64,000 nt of DNA from the NCBI RefSeq assembly GCF_001954195.1, contig NZ_MBES01000005.1, positions 1-64,000 on the forward strand. Reading direction: 5' to 3'. Positions 1-8,776 of this stretch are shown here, one piece after another. The translations under genes and the position numbers were made by a program. A model generated the notes under the pieces. It saw nothing but the letters and a program-made list of their open reading frames with translations. It made no database searches and had not been told where the DNA came from. Within the stretch, counting starts at the first letter, position 1; each line of letters begins with the position of its first letter. The stretch is from Mycobacterium sp. IS-1264 (GTDB lineage Bacteria; Actinomycetota; Actinomycetes; Mycobacteriales; Mycobacteriaceae).

Positions 1-675
1 ACCGACGTCGCTCCGAATCGGCTGGCCGCCGCGCAGGAGGCCGGCAAGCAGTTCGCCGACCAGCTGACGCCGGCCATCAACCTCGGGTTGGTGGAATTCG
101 CGGCGAACGCCTCGCTGCTGGTCGCGCCGACGACGAACCGCGACGCGGTGAAGGCGGCGATCGACAGCCTCAAGCCCGCCCCGAAAACCGCGACGGGAGA
201 AGGCCTCTTCACCGCGTTGCAGGCGATCGCCACGGTCGGCTCTGTGATGGGAGGCGGCGAAGGTCCGCCGCCGGCGCGGATCGTGCTGGAATCGGACGGC
301 GCCGAAAACGTGCCGTTGGATCCCAACGCGCCGCAGGGAGCGTTCACCGCCGCGCGGGCCGCCAAGGACCAGGGCGTGCAGATATCGACCATCTCGTTCG
401 GCACGCCGTACGGCACCGTCGAGTTCGAGGGCGCCAGCATTCCCGTCCCGGTTGACGACCGGACGCTGCAGAAAATCTGCGAGATCACCGACGGCCAGGC
501 GTTCCATGCCGACAGCCTGGAATCGCTCAAGAACGTCTATACGACGCTGCAGCACCAGATCGGCTACGAAACCGTGAAGGGTGACGCGAGCCTGGCGTGG
601 ATGCTGCTCGGTGCGTTCGTGATGGCCGGCGCGGTATTGGCGGGCCTGTTCCTGAATCGCCGGCTGCCCGCCTGA
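1..675 (+). CDS. von Willebrand factor A domain membrane protein, 5' end outside window
   Basis: The reading frame is open from base 1 and stops at 675, so only the C-terminal 224 residues are present. The visible part is the second half of a VWA fold followed by one hydrophobic segment (around [19 protein letters not shown]) and a basic end NRRLPA. The opening residues [20 protein letters not shown] match the stretch just after the metal-binding DxSxS motif of Rv1481-type BatA-like proteins, so the motif itself lies just outside. Such proteins are inner-membrane, extracytoplasmic or cytoplasmic adhesion-type scaffolds, often beside MoxR ATPases; exact function is unknown. It converges on a clear paralogue only 4 bp away. 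Confidence 0.85.
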   Translation, partial: TDVAPNRLAAAQEAGKQFADQLTPAINLGLVEFAANASLLVAPTTNRDAVKAAIDSLKPAPKTATGEGLFTALQAIATVGSVMGGGEGPPPARIVLESDGAENVPLDPNAPQGAFTAARAAKDQGVQISTISFGTPYGTVEFEGASIPVPVDDRTLQKICEITDGQAFHADSLESLKNVYTTLQHQIGYETVKGDASLAWMLLGAFVMAGAVLAGLFLNRRLPA

Positions 676-679
676 GCGA

Positions 680-1663
680 TCAGGTGGGAAGTCTTCGGTT
701 GATCAGCAGCGCCAGAGCCGTCGCCACCAGCGCGACGACGACCCCGAGGCGCAGCCAGCCCGCACTGCCCGGTCCGGGCACCGTGCGATACCCGATCTCG
801 TTCTCGATGGCGTCGTAGTCCTTGTTGAGCTGCTCGAGATTGGTGGCGGTGTAGGACTGCCCGCCGGAAAGCTGGGCGATCTTCTTCATCTGGTCCGTTG
901 AGACGGGCACATTCACCCGCTGGCCGTCCATCTCGATGCTGCCGGTCTTGGTGCCGAACGTGATCGTGGAGATGGGCACCCCTTGATCCTTCGCCAGGCG
1001 CGACGCGGTGTAGACGCCGTCGCGTGGGTCGCTGGGATTTTGCGGCTTGTTCTCCCCGCCGTCCGACAGCAGCACGATGCGCGCGGGCGGCGGCTTGTCC
1101 CCACCCTGAACGGCCGACGCGCTGATCGCGTGCAGGGCGGTGAAGATCGCCTGGCCCGTCGCCGTGCTGTCGGCGAACTCGAGCTTCTTCAGGGCCTCGA
1201 TGGTCGCCTGATGTTGCGGGGTCGGCGGCACCAGCAGGTACGGGACGCCCGCGAAGCCGACGAGCCCGAGATTGATGCCCGGCGTCAGCTGGCTCGCGAA
1301 TTGGCTGGCCGCCTGCTCGGCGGCCTTGAGGCGGTTGGGCTCGACGTCGGTTGCCCGCATGGACTGCGACATGTCGATCACCAGCATGATCACCGCGCGG
1401 TTGCGTGGTATGCGCATGTCGTGCGTGGGGGTGGCCAGCGCGATCGTCAGCAAGAACAGGCAGAGCAGCGACACCGCGATCGGCAGATGCCGCCAGATCG
1501 ACTGCGGCACCTCCGCCTCGGTGTACCGGCGCAGCCGCTGCCGGCGGCGGGCCTGAACGACGACGTAGAGCGCGAGTAAGGCCAGCGGGACCAAAGCGAA
1601 CAGCAACATCGCCGGGCGCTGGAACCCATACAGCGGTAAGGGGCCGATTCCGGGAAGCGACAC
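680..1663 (-). CDS. von Willebrand factor A domain membrane protein (Rv1481-like)
   Basis: The product is about 327 residues. Two N-terminal membrane segments (near residues 18-40 and 55-75) are followed by a VWA domain with an intact MIDAS motif DMSQS and a C-terminal membrane segment ending in NRRLPT. The architecture is that of Rv1481/BatA-like proteins, where the VWA domain binds a divalent cation and mediates protein contacts. I chose GTG at 1663 because GGGAAGG lies about 8 bases upstream and the resulting N-terminus VSLPGIGPL parallels the family; GTG at 1672 and the longer frame from 1702 are alternatives. It is a paralogue of the gene at 1-675, in inverted, convergent orientation. 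No MoxR partner is visible inside the window. Confidence 0.85.
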   Translation of the reverse strand: MSLPGIGPLPLYGFQRPAMLLFALVPLALLALYVVVQARRRQRLRRYTEAEVPQSIWRHLPIAVSLLCLFLLTIALATPTHDMRIPRNRAVIMLVIDMSQSMRATDVEPNRLKAAEQAASQFASQLTPGINLGLVGFAGVPYLLVPPTPQHQATIEALKKLEFADSTATGQAIFTALHAISASAVQGGDKPPPARIVLLSDGGENKPQNPSDPRDGVYTASRLAKDQGVPISTITFGTKTGSIEMDGQRVNVPVSTDQMKKIAQLSGGQSYTATNLEQLNKDYDAIENEIGYRTVPGPGSAGWLRLGVVVALVATALALLINRRLPT

Positions 1664-1744
1664 TCGGCTCACACCTTCCCGTCGGGGCCGCCACTGAATC
1701 ACCGGCGGACGCTGCCGCCAGTAAAGAGGAGACTTGACTACCCG

Positions 1745-2575
1745 TCAAACGCTCGTGGACAGCGTGGCCCGCAGGATATCGGCGAACTCGCCTGGTGCCG
1801 AGATGAATCCGCCGTGATCGCCGGGAAACTCGATCGGCTGTACTCCGAGGAGTTCGGCCAGCGCAATACTTGTCCGGTACGTGATCAGGCCGCCGGACTC
1901 GGCGCCGATCCCGACGACTACCCGCGCCGGGCCGCGGGTGAGGGCAGCGATGTCGGGCCGGTAGGCGGCGGTGCCCCGCAGTTCGTGGGTGATGAACCGG
2001 GTGCCATCGGCCAGCTGCTGCGGTGGCGGTTCGGCTGCGACCGGGGCGCCCTGGGCGTCGCCACCGCCGGCCTGGAAGCCCGCGTTCACCATGAACTTCG
2101 TCATCGCGGCGGCCAGCCCGTCGCGGTGGAAGGTGTCGATGATGTCTTCGGTGTTGGCGCGCTGCTGGGCGGCGTCGGGCAGCAGCTCCAGCAACGGTGG
2201 CTCGTGCGCGACGAGCGTGCCGACACGGGTGGGGTGGCGAGTCACGAGTGCCAACCCGGTGAGCGCGCCGCCGGACGACCCCATCACGTCGGCCCGATCC
2301 GCACCGAGGTCGTCGAGAATTGCCGCGACGTCGTCCGCGCGTAGGTCGGGCGTGGAATCTTGGGCCGGGTCATCGACGGGGCTGCCGGAGATTCCACGCG
2401 GGTCGGTGGTGACGACGGTGTGGTCGCCTGCCAGCGCTTCGGCGAGCGGCGCGAAGTCCGCGGCGGGCATCGGCGAGCCGAGTATCACCAGCAGCGGACC
2501 CGCGCCGCGCACCTCGTAGTGCAGCCGGGCTCCGGGTACGACGAGCGAGTGGGTGGTCATCGAGTGGGTGGTCAT
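1745..2575 (-). CDS. alpha/beta hydrolase
   Basis: The product is about 276 residues with an alpha/beta hydrolase fold. There is an oxyanion region around LGSPMP, a nucleophile elbow GSSGG, and a late GDHGGF that supplies the catalytic His. Substrate cannot be predicted. The frame extends to 2671 but would then overlap the upstream gene, so I chose ATG at 2575, where the protein begins MTTHSMTTHSLVVPG. The repeated MTTHS gives a second possible ATG at 2560, and neither has a good ribosome site. The 15-base direct duplication behind the MTTHSMTTHS repeat is visible at 2546-2575. It is co-directional with the Rv3311-like gene upstream. Confidence 0.75.
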   Translation of the reverse strand: MTTHSMTTHSLVVPGARLHYEVRGAGPLLVILGSPMPAADFAPLAEALAGDHTVVTTDPRGISGSPVDDPAQDSTPDLRADDVAAILDDLGADRADVMGSSGGALTGLALVTRHPTRVGTLVAHEPPLLELLPDAAQQRANTEDIIDTFHRDGLAAAMTKFMVNAGFQAGGGDAQGAPVAAEPPPQQLADGTRFITHELRGTAAYRPDIAALTRGPARVVVGIGAESGGLITYRTSIALAELLGVQPIEFPGDHGGFISAPGEFADILRATLSTSV

Positions 2576-2622
2576 GTAGGGAAGACTCGGCTCGACGGCC
2601 GAATTCACCGCTGTTCGCGCCG

Positions 2623-3927
2623 CTATTCTCGACGCAGCCGCCCCTCCACGAATTGCTCGAGCTTCTCCCACTCCCGCACCGCGGCGGAATACGGGCCCGC
2701 GGGCTTGCCGACCGAGCCGGGCTCGAGCACGTACGCCACCAGTTTGCCCAGCGGTCGACCCGTCGCGAGGGCCTTGTCGACCGTGCCCTCCTCGGAGTAG
2801 TCGCCGATGTCGCGGAGCAGCTCGACGGCCAGGTCGAGCTGGTCACGGTCCACGGCGTCGGGCCCGTCGGCGAAGTCGTCGGCCAGGCCGCTGAGCACGT
2901 AGATGTTCTCGTCGGTGACGTCGACCGCCAACGAGCCGTCAGTCGCGGCGGTGCGGATGTCGTCGTAGGTGCTCAGGTCGGACAAGTCGTGGTCGTGCTC
3001 GTCGGCGAGGTAGCGCGCCAGCGCCCGCTCGGAGCCGAACACGCTGATGCGCCCGTTGCGGCCCAGGAAGATCGGGCGATCGTCCAGGTAGCAGCGCAGC
3101 GTGTAGAACGTCCCGGAACTCGTCATGATCCGAATCGGGTCGATACCCACCTGCGCCCAGAAGTCCTTGTCGCTGCCCAGCACCACGGTGTCGCCGGCCG
3201 CGCGGGGCTCCTCCTCGTCCTCGGGTTCGTCTGTGTCGTCGCTGGCTTCGGACCCTTCGTCGTCCTCGGGCTCCTCGACGACGTCCTCGTCGGAGGCCTC
3301 GTCGGCGTCTTCGTCCTCGTCTTCTTCGAGCTCCTCGGCCAGTTCGTCGGCGGCCTTCGCCGACAGCTTCTCGTCGACCTCCGGCGTGCTGACGACGTCG
3401 TCGATCGCGCTGAGCACGTCGTCCCAGCTGCGCCCGATGATCTCGGCGATCGCATCCCAGCGCTTGGTGCCGGCCTTGCCGGTGAAGTTGTCGATCCCGC
3501 CGGACACCGTGCCGAGGCTGGGATTGCCGTTGAAGAACTTCGCCACCGCCGGCAGCTCGCACACCGACCCGATGGACGACACGATGGCCAGCGTGCCCGC
3601 CAGCGCGGCCACCGACTCCTCGGTCGGTTTCTCCGACACCAACTCCTCGACGGCGACCAGGTCGAATCGCTTGTCCTTGGCGGGGTCGAGGGTGCGCGCG
3701 TGGGCGCTGGTCAGCTCCTTCCACGCGGGGTGGTCGGCCAGATCGTTGTCGGAGTCCGAACGCACGAATGCGACCAGGTTGGAAACGGTCTCGAAGGCAT
3801 AGAGGTCATCGTCTTTGCCCAGGAACGCCTCCCACTCGTCGCCGGCATCGCGCCAGCGGGGTGCCCACACGGTGTAGCGGTCACCGGCGGACAGGCTCAG
3901 GCGGATGGGCACGAGGTCAGCAGCCAT
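2623..3927 (-). CDS. conserved mycobacterial protein, Rv3311-like, with acidic central tract
   Basis: The product is about 434 residues and resembles Rv3311 closely in the parts I remember (start MAADLVPIRLSLSAGDRYTV; IVSSIGSVCELPAV). No enzymatic motif is recognised. Roughly residues 215-270 are a strongly acidic, low-complexity run of Glu and Asp, with folded segments on both sides. No signal peptide or membrane segment is seen, so it is probably cytosolic. ATG at 3927 is supported by conservation of the N-terminus; the frame upstream of it (to 4131) is Pro/Arg-rich non-coding translation. It sits downstream of sapM on the same strand. Confidence 0.85.
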   Translation of the reverse strand: MAADLVPIRLSLSAGDRYTVWAPRWRDAGDEWEAFLGKDDDLYAFETVSNLVAFVRSDSDNDLADHPAWKELTSAHARTLDPAKDKRFDLVAVEELVSEKPTEESVAALAGTLAIVSSIGSVCELPAVAKFFNGNPSLGTVSGGIDNFTGKAGTKRWDAIAEIIGRSWDDVLSAIDDVVSTPEVDEKLSAKAADELAEELEEDEDEDADEASDEDVVEEPEDDEGSEASDDTDEPEDEEEPRAAGDTVVLGSDKDFWAQVGIDPIRIMTSSGTFYTLRCYLDDRPIFLGRNGRISVFGSERALARYLADEHDHDLSDLSTYDDIRTAATDGSLAVDVTDENIYVLSGLADDFADGPDAVDRDQLDLAVELLRDIGDYSEEGTVDKALATGRPLGKLVAYVLEPGSVGKPAGPYSAAVREWEKLEQFVEGRLRRE

Positions 3928-3997
3928 GCGGCACACAATAGCGACGGCCGGCGTGCGTGCCGGGGCCGGTGTCGGGCCCGGTGGCGGCGGATGGCCT

Positions 3998-4891
3998 TTA
4001 GGGTGCCCAGATGGTCGCGATCGGGGGCGCGTTGGCCGCGTTACCCGTCTTCGGCAGCCCGTACATCTGTTCCAGGGTGGAAAGCACGTTGTAGTGGCTG
4101 ATCTGCTCGGGGTAGTTGCCGGGCTGCACATGCGCGCCGTAGATCACCGTCGGGATCTGGTTGCGCGGACCGCCGTCGTCCTCGTCCCACGTGACGATCA
4201 GCAGGCTGTTGTTGGCCAGCGCCCAGTTGGCGTAGCCGGACAGCTGGCGGTTCAGCCAGGTGTCGGCCTGCCCGATCGAGCCGTCGTGCATGTTGTTGTC
4301 GTTGTTGGGAATGACGAACGACACGGTCGGCAGGCTGGCGTAGTTGCCCATCGGGAACGCGGAGAACGGCACCGAGTTCTGCGGCGGCACATTGGTGAAA
4401 TCGGCCCACGGCACATGCTTGCGCGCGTACTTGCCGGCGCTGCACGCGGGCGAACCGACCGCGGGCAGGTCCTCGGCAAAACCGACGAATGTGTATCCGG
4501 CGGCGAGCAATTCGGAGCCTAGGTTAGGGGCATTGCCCCCATTGACGGGGCACGCGTTGCTGGTCACTCCGAGAGTGCTTCCGGCGAAGAGCGCCAAGTA
4601 GTTTGGCTGACTGGGATGTGTTTCGGCGAACGACTGGGTCATGTTCGCGCCGTGAGTGGCCAGCGCGGTGATGAAGGGCGTCTGCGGGCTGCCGATGATG
4701 TGTGCTTGAGAACGGTTCTCTTCCACCACGATTACCACGTGCGCGGGCCGGGGCAGCTCGGCGGCGGCCAGGCCCACCCGGGGAGTCGGCGGAATGGCCG
4801 CCAGACCCATCAGCATGACCGCGCCGGCCATTCCGAGGATGCGATATGCCCAGTCGATCAGCGTTCTCGGACTTCGAATTTCGCGCGACAC
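3998..4891 (-). CDS. sapM: secreted acid phosphatase SapM
   Basis: The product is about 297 residues, close to the 299 of M. tuberculosis SapM. A hydrophobic export segment ([20 protein letters not shown]) ends near an Ala-rich cleavage region. The mature part contains the signatures [37 protein letters not shown] and VTWDEDDG, typical of the phosphoesterase/acid phosphatase family. SapM is a secreted phosphatase known to dephosphorylate host phosphoinositides and block phagosome maturation; that role is inferred from the M. tuberculosis protein. I took GTG at 4891 because of length; ATG at 4921 is possible. It diverges from upp, sharing about 95 bp of upstream DNA. Confidence 0.92.
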   Translation of the reverse strand: MSREIRSPRTLIDWAYRILGMAGAVMLMGLAAIPPTPRVGLAAAELPRPAHVVIVVEENRSQAHIIGSPQTPFITALATHGANMTQSFAETHPSQPNYLALFAGSTLGVTSNACPVNGGNAPNLGSELLAAGYTFVGFAEDLPAVGSPACSAGKYARKHVPWADFTNVPPQNSVPFSAFPMGNYASLPTVSFVIPNNDNNMHDGSIGQADTWLNRQLSGYANWALANNSLLIVTWDEDDGGPRNQIPTVIYGAHVQPGNYPEQISHYNVLSTLEQMYGLPKTGNAANAPPIATIWAP

Positions 4892-4986
4892 CCCGGGAGT
4901 ATATGAACGGGTCACCGACATTGACGGGACGCACGCACGCGTGTCAACGGGCCATTGCACAAAAGAGGTATATACGCTCGAATTCC

Positions 4987-5610
4987 ATGGATGTCCGCGT
5001 CATCGACCACCCCCTGGCCGCCGCCAGGCTGAGCACGCTGCGCGACGAACGCACCGACACCGCGGGTTTTCGGGCCGCGCTGCGCGATCTGACGGCGATG
5101 CTCGTCTACGAGGCCACCCGCGACGCTGGCCGCGAGACATTCGCGATCCGCACCCCGCTAGCCGAGACGCTGGGTGTGCGGCTGGCCAACCCGCCGCTGC
5201 TGGTGCCCGTGCTGCGCGCCGGGCTGGGCATGGTCGACCAGGCGCTGGAGCTGCTGCCTGAGGCCAGGGTGGGTTTCGTCGGCGTCGCCCGCGACGAGGA
5301 AACCCACCAGGCGAGCGGATATATGGAATCGCTGCCCGACGACCTGAGCGCGCTGCCGGTGATGGTGCTGGACCCGATGCTGGCCACCGGCGGATCGCTG
5401 AAACACGCCGTCGGCCTGCTGCAGAGCCGCGGCGCGGCGGACATCACCGTGCTGTGCGTGGTGGCCGCGCCGGAAGGCATTGCGGCGCTTGGCAAAGCGG
5501 CGCCGGACGCGCGGCTGTTCACCGTGGCCGTCGACGACGGGCTCAACGAGATCGCCTATATCGTGCCGGGTCTCGGCGACGCTGGGGACCGGCAGTACGG
5601 GCCGCGCTAG
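4987..5610 (+). CDS. upp: uracil phosphoribosyltransferase
   Basis: The product is 207 residues, the family's usual length. It converts uracil plus PRPP to UMP in pyrimidine salvage in the cytosol. The PRPP-binding loop [10 protein letters not shown] and the C-terminal uracil-binding segment [14 protein letters not shown] are both intact. ATG at 4987 gives the conserved N-terminus [20 protein letters not shown]. The only purine-rich site (AAAGAGG) is about 18 bases upstream, too far for normal spacing, so the transcript may be short-leadered. The stop codon abuts that of convergent pmmB with no gap. Confidence 0.95.
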   Translation: MDVRVIDHPLAAARLSTLRDERTDTAGFRAALRDLTAMLVYEATRDAGRETFAIRTPLAETLGVRLANPPLLVPVLRAGLGMVDQALELLPEARVGFVGVARDEETHQASGYMESLPDDLSALPVMVLDPMLATGGSLKHAVGLLQSRGAADITVLCVVAAPEGIAALGKAAPDARLFTVAVDDGLNEIAYIVPGLGDAGDRQYGPR

Positions 5611-7188
5611 CTACCAGGCTTGCACCGCGGACACCAGCTCGTCGCGTAACCCGGCCGCCCGTTCGCGGGCACGATGCAGGCCGTCGGCCACCGCGCAGCG
5701 AATCTCCAAGTAGCACTTCAGTTTCGGTTCGGTTCCCGAGGGCCGCACCACCACCCGGGCCGACGCCTCGTCGTCCCCGCCGGCGAAGATCAGCGCGTCA
5801 CGGATGTCGGTCATGGTCGCCGGGAAGCGCGCCAGCCGTTGCGGCGGTGAGGCCCGCAGCGCCCCCATCAAGGCGGCGGCCTCGTCGGCGTCGGCGACCC
5901 GGCGCGACACCGCCGCGACGTCGTGGACGCCGTGGCGCAGGGCGAGCTCGTCGAGCCGATCGGACACCGAGCGACCCTGCGCTTTGAGCGCGGCCACCAG
6001 ATCGCACACCAACACCGCGGCGCTGATGCCGTCTTTGTCACGCACCGCGGCGGGGTCGACGCAGTGGCCGATCGCCTCCTCGTAGGCATACACCAGGGCG
6101 CCGGGCTGGTCCGCGTCGGCGCGCGCCAACCATTTGAAGCCGGTGAGGGTTTCGACGTGGACCGCGCCGTAGTGCGCGGCGATGGCCGCCAGCATCCGCG
6201 ACGACACCACCGTGCTGGCCACCACCGCGGTCGCGGGTCGCTCGTTCGACAGGATGTAATCGCCCAGCAGCCAACCGGTTTCGTCGCCGGAGAGCATCCG
6301 CCACCCCGGTGCGGTCGGGATGCCCACCGCGCACCGGTCCGCGTCGGGATCCAGCGCGATCGCGACGTCGGCGTGGGTGTCCGCGGCCAGCGTGAGCAGC
6401 GCGTCCGCGGCGCCGGGCTCCTCGGGGTTCGGGAACGCGACGGTGGGGAAGTCGGGGTCGGGTGCGAACTGGGCGCCGACGGTGTGCACCTGCTCGAACC
6501 CGGCGCGGTGCAGTGTGTCCACGGCGACGGCACCGCCGACCCCGTGCAGCGGGGTGAGGGCAACGCGCACCGGGCCGGTCGATCGCCGCACGCCGGCCGC
6601 CCGCTCGATGTAGCGCTCGACGAGGTCGGTATCGGCGGGTTCGACGGGTCGACGGCCGATCCGGTCGGCGAAAGGGGCTGCGGCCATTGCGGTTTCGATC
6701 TGACGGTCGGTCGGTGAGACGATCTGGATGCCGCCGTCGAAGTACACCTTGTAGCCGTTGTCGGTGCGCGGATTGTGCGATGCCGTGATCTGTATCCCCG
6801 CGGCGGCGCCGGTGTGGCGCACGGCGAAGGCGACCACCGGCGTCGGCACCGGACCGGGCAGCAGCAGCACCGAAAAGCCCTCGGCGGCAAGCACTTCGGC
6901 CGTCACGGTGGCGAAGATCGCCGAGCCGTGCCGGGCGTCGCGCCCCACCACCACCAGGGAACCGGCACGCCCACGATCCGTGAGCACTCGCGCCACCGCC
7001 CACGTTGCGCGCGACACCACCGCCACGTTCATCGCGTCGGGGCCCGCGCGCACCGGACCGCGCAATCCCGCGGTGCCGAAGGTCAGCGGTCGGGCGAAGC
7101 GCGCCGCACGCTCGTCGGGACCGCAGGCGGCGAGCTCGGCGGCCGTCGTCGGGTCCGGGTCGTGCGCGATCCACTCCTCGGGCGTCAT
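5611..7188 (-). CDS. pmmB: phosphomannomutase/phosphoglucomutase PmmB
   Basis: The product is 525 residues of the alpha-D-phosphohexomutase superfamily and is expected to interconvert hexose (or pentose) 1- and 6-phosphates via a phosphoserine. The active-site serine loop TASHNP, the metal-binding loop DPDADRCA and the C-terminal phosphate-binding RPSGTEPKLKCY are all present. ATG at 7188 gives MTPEEWIAHDP; an open frame continues far upstream but only through the antisense-free reading of punA. It lies 5 bp after punA on the same strand, so the two form a nucleoside-salvage operon in which ribose or deoxyribose 1-phosphate from punA could feed a phosphopentomutase-like activity. Confidence 0.93.
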   Translation of the reverse strand: MTPEEWIAHDPDPTTAAELAACGPDERAARFARPLTFGTAGLRGPVRAGPDAMNVAVVSRATWAVARVLTDRGRAGSLVVVGRDARHGSAIFATVTAEVLAAEGFSVLLLPGPVPTPVVAFAVRHTGAAAGIQITASHNPRTDNGYKVYFDGGIQIVSPTDRQIETAMAAAPFADRIGRRPVEPADTDLVERYIERAAGVRRSTGPVRVALTPLHGVGGAVAVDTLHRAGFEQVHTVGAQFAPDPDFPTVAFPNPEEPGAADALLTLAADTHADVAIALDPDADRCAVGIPTAPGWRMLSGDETGWLLGDYILSNERPATAVVASTVVSSRMLAAIAAHYGAVHVETLTGFKWLARADADQPGALVYAYEEAIGHCVDPAAVRDKDGISAAVLVCDLVAALKAQGRSVSDRLDELALRHGVHDVAAVSRRVADADEAAALMGALRASPPQRLARFPATMTDIRDALIFAGGDDEASARVVVRPSGTEPKLKCYLEIRCAVADGLHRARERAAGLRDELVSAVQAW

Positions 7189-7193
7189 GCGCT

Positions 7194-8000
7194 CTAAAAC
7201 CGGGCTATGACGTCCGCCAGCAGGGCGCCCATCCGGCCCGCGGACGCGTCCCCCGCGGCGACCACGTCGGCGTGCCGCAGCGGCGCGGGCGTGAGACCCG
7301 CGGCCAGGTTCGTCACCAGGGAGATGCCCAGCACCTCCGCGCCGGCGGCCCGGGCCGCGATGGTCTCGTGCACCGTCGACATGCCCACCAGGTCGGCGCC
7401 GAGGGTGCGCAGCATCCGGATCTCCGCCGGCGTCTCGTAGTGCGGCCCCGGCAGGCCCGCGTACACGCCTTCGGTCAGCTGCGGGTCGCTGTCGCGGGCG
7501 AGCTTGCGCAGCCGCGGCGCATACGCGTCGGTCAGGTCCACAAACTGCGCGCCGACCAGCGGCGAACGCCCGGTCAGGTTCAGGTGGTCGCTGATCAGCA
7601 CCGGCTCGCCGACCCGCATCTCGGGGCGCAGCGCGCCGGCGGCGTTGGTCAGTACGACGATGCGCGCCCCGGCCGCACAGGCGGCCCGCACCGGGTGCAC
7701 GACGTGGGCCAGGTCGTGTCCTTCGTACGCGTGCACCCGGCCGGCCAGCACCAGCACCCGGTGCTCGCCGATGCGCACCGACATGAGCTCGCCGGTGTGG
7801 CCGACCGCGCGCGGCGGCGCGAACCCCGGCAGGTCGGCCTGGGGCAGCACGACGGTTGGGGAGCCCAGCGCGGCGACCGCCGGCGCCCATCCGGAGCCCA
7901 GCACCACGGCGACGTCGTGCTCGCCGATCCCGGTGCGCTCGGCGATGGCCTGTGCGGCTAGTCGCGCGAGTTGCTCGGGCGCGGGCGGGGATTCGGCCAC
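7194..8000 (-). CDS. punA: purine nucleoside phosphorylase
   Basis: The product is 268 residues. It phosphorolyses purine nucleosides to base and (deoxy)ribose 1-phosphate. Family signatures are the phosphate-binding [24 protein letters not shown] and the base-binding [10 protein letters not shown] followed by VGMSTVHE; this is the trimeric, low-molecular-mass class. The gene is Rv3307 (deoD/punA) by order. The start is GTG at 8000 ([10 protein letters not shown]). It is the first gene of a punA-pmmB pair and diverges from the cutinase gene. Confidence 0.94.
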   Translation of the reverse strand: MAESPPAPEQLARLAAQAIAERTGIGEHDVAVVLGSGWAPAVAALGSPTVVLPQADLPGFAPPRAVGHTGELMSVRIGEHRVLVLAGRVHAYEGHDLAHVVHPVRAACAAGARIVVLTNAAGALRPEMRVGEPVLISDHLNLTGRSPLVGAQFVDLTDAYAPRLRKLARDSDPQLTEGVYAGLPGPHYETPAEIRMLRTLGADLVGMSTVHETIAARAAGAEVLGISLVTNLAAGLTPAPLRHADVVAAGDASAGRMGALLADVIARF

Positions 8001-8068
8001 AGTCGGGCAGCTTAGCCCGGTGACGCCTCACACGGCGGTTGTCAGCGGTCTATGTCAGGATCTGCCGT

Positions 8069-8731
8069 ATGCGTCTCCGTACCTGGCCGGTTATCGGCCT
8101 CGTCGTCGCCGTCGGCCTGTCGGTGGCAATGCTCGCGAGCGGCCCCGCTCCGACAGCGCGAGCAGGGTGTCCCGACGTCCAACTGATCTTCATCCGCGGT
8201 ACCGCCGAACCGCCCGGCCTGGGGGCCGTGGGCGATGCGCTCTTCGCCGCGCTGCAGCCCGCCCTCGGCTCGCGCAGCGTCGACTCGTACGCGGTGAACT
8301 ATCCGGCCAGCTACAACTTTTTGACCACCGCCGACGGCGCCAACGACGCGCGCGATCACATCGCGGCGATGGCCGACCAATGCCCGGCCACTCGGCTGGT
8401 GCTCGGCGGCTTCTCGCAGGGCGCCGCCGCGGTCTCGATGCTGGCGGGGGTGCCGCCCGTCGGCCAGCGCATCGGCAACTTCGGATCCGCTCCCGCGCTG
8501 GATCCCGGCCTGGTGGGGAAGGTGCGAGCGGTTGCGGTGTTCGGCAATCCGGGCAACCGCTTCAACACACCCCTGTCGACGACGGGCGCGTGGGCCGGCC
8601 GGGCGATCGACCTGTGCAGTGACGGCGACCCCGTCTGCGTCGTCGGCGGTCGCGACCGGGATGCGCACCACGTCTACGAGGTGCCGCCCTATCCCGGCCA
8701 GGCGGCGGCGTTCATCGCCGGACTGGTGTAG
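8069..8731 (+). CDS. secreted cutinase-family esterase
   Basis: The product is about 220 residues. An N-terminal signal peptide (MRLRTWPVIGLVVAVGLSVA) with an Ala-x-Ala type end (ARA) precedes the mature start GCPDVQLIFIRGT. The cutinase catalytic set is visible: Ser in GGFSQGA, Asp in DLCSDGDPVC and His in DAHHVYE. Four cysteines can form the usual two disulfides. Mycobacterial cutinase-like proteins (CULPs) are exported esterases or lipases active on fatty esters. ATG at 8069 has AGGA eight bases upstream. I do not recall this gene at this point in M. tuberculosis, so it may be a lineage-specific insertion beside punA. Confidence 0.9.
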   Translation: MRLRTWPVIGLVVAVGLSVAMLASGPAPTARAGCPDVQLIFIRGTAEPPGLGAVGDALFAALQPALGSRSVDSYAVNYPASYNFLTTADGANDARDHIAAMADQCPATRLVLGGFSQGAAAVSMLAGVPPVGQRIGNFGSAPALDPGLVGKVRAVAVFGNPGNRFNTPLSTTGAWAGRAIDLCSDGDPVCVVGGRDRDAHHVYEVPPYPGQAAAFIAGLV

Positions 8732-8776
8732 CCCTCGGATCCTCGGGCCGTCGTGGCCGGGTGAGATACTGCGAGA

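Noticed and set aside
564..1748. Long open frame opposite the VWA gene
   Set aside because: It is an Arg/Ala-rich out-of-frame reading of the real VWA gene, with no recognisable domain.
4919..4976. Sigma-A promoter for upp using TTGACG and TATATA
   Set aside because: The two elements are too far apart to form one promoter, and alternatives were not convincing.
5611..8031. PmmB reading frame extended to 8031
   Set aside because: The extra N-terminal part is out-of-frame translation through punA. The conserved start is at 7188.
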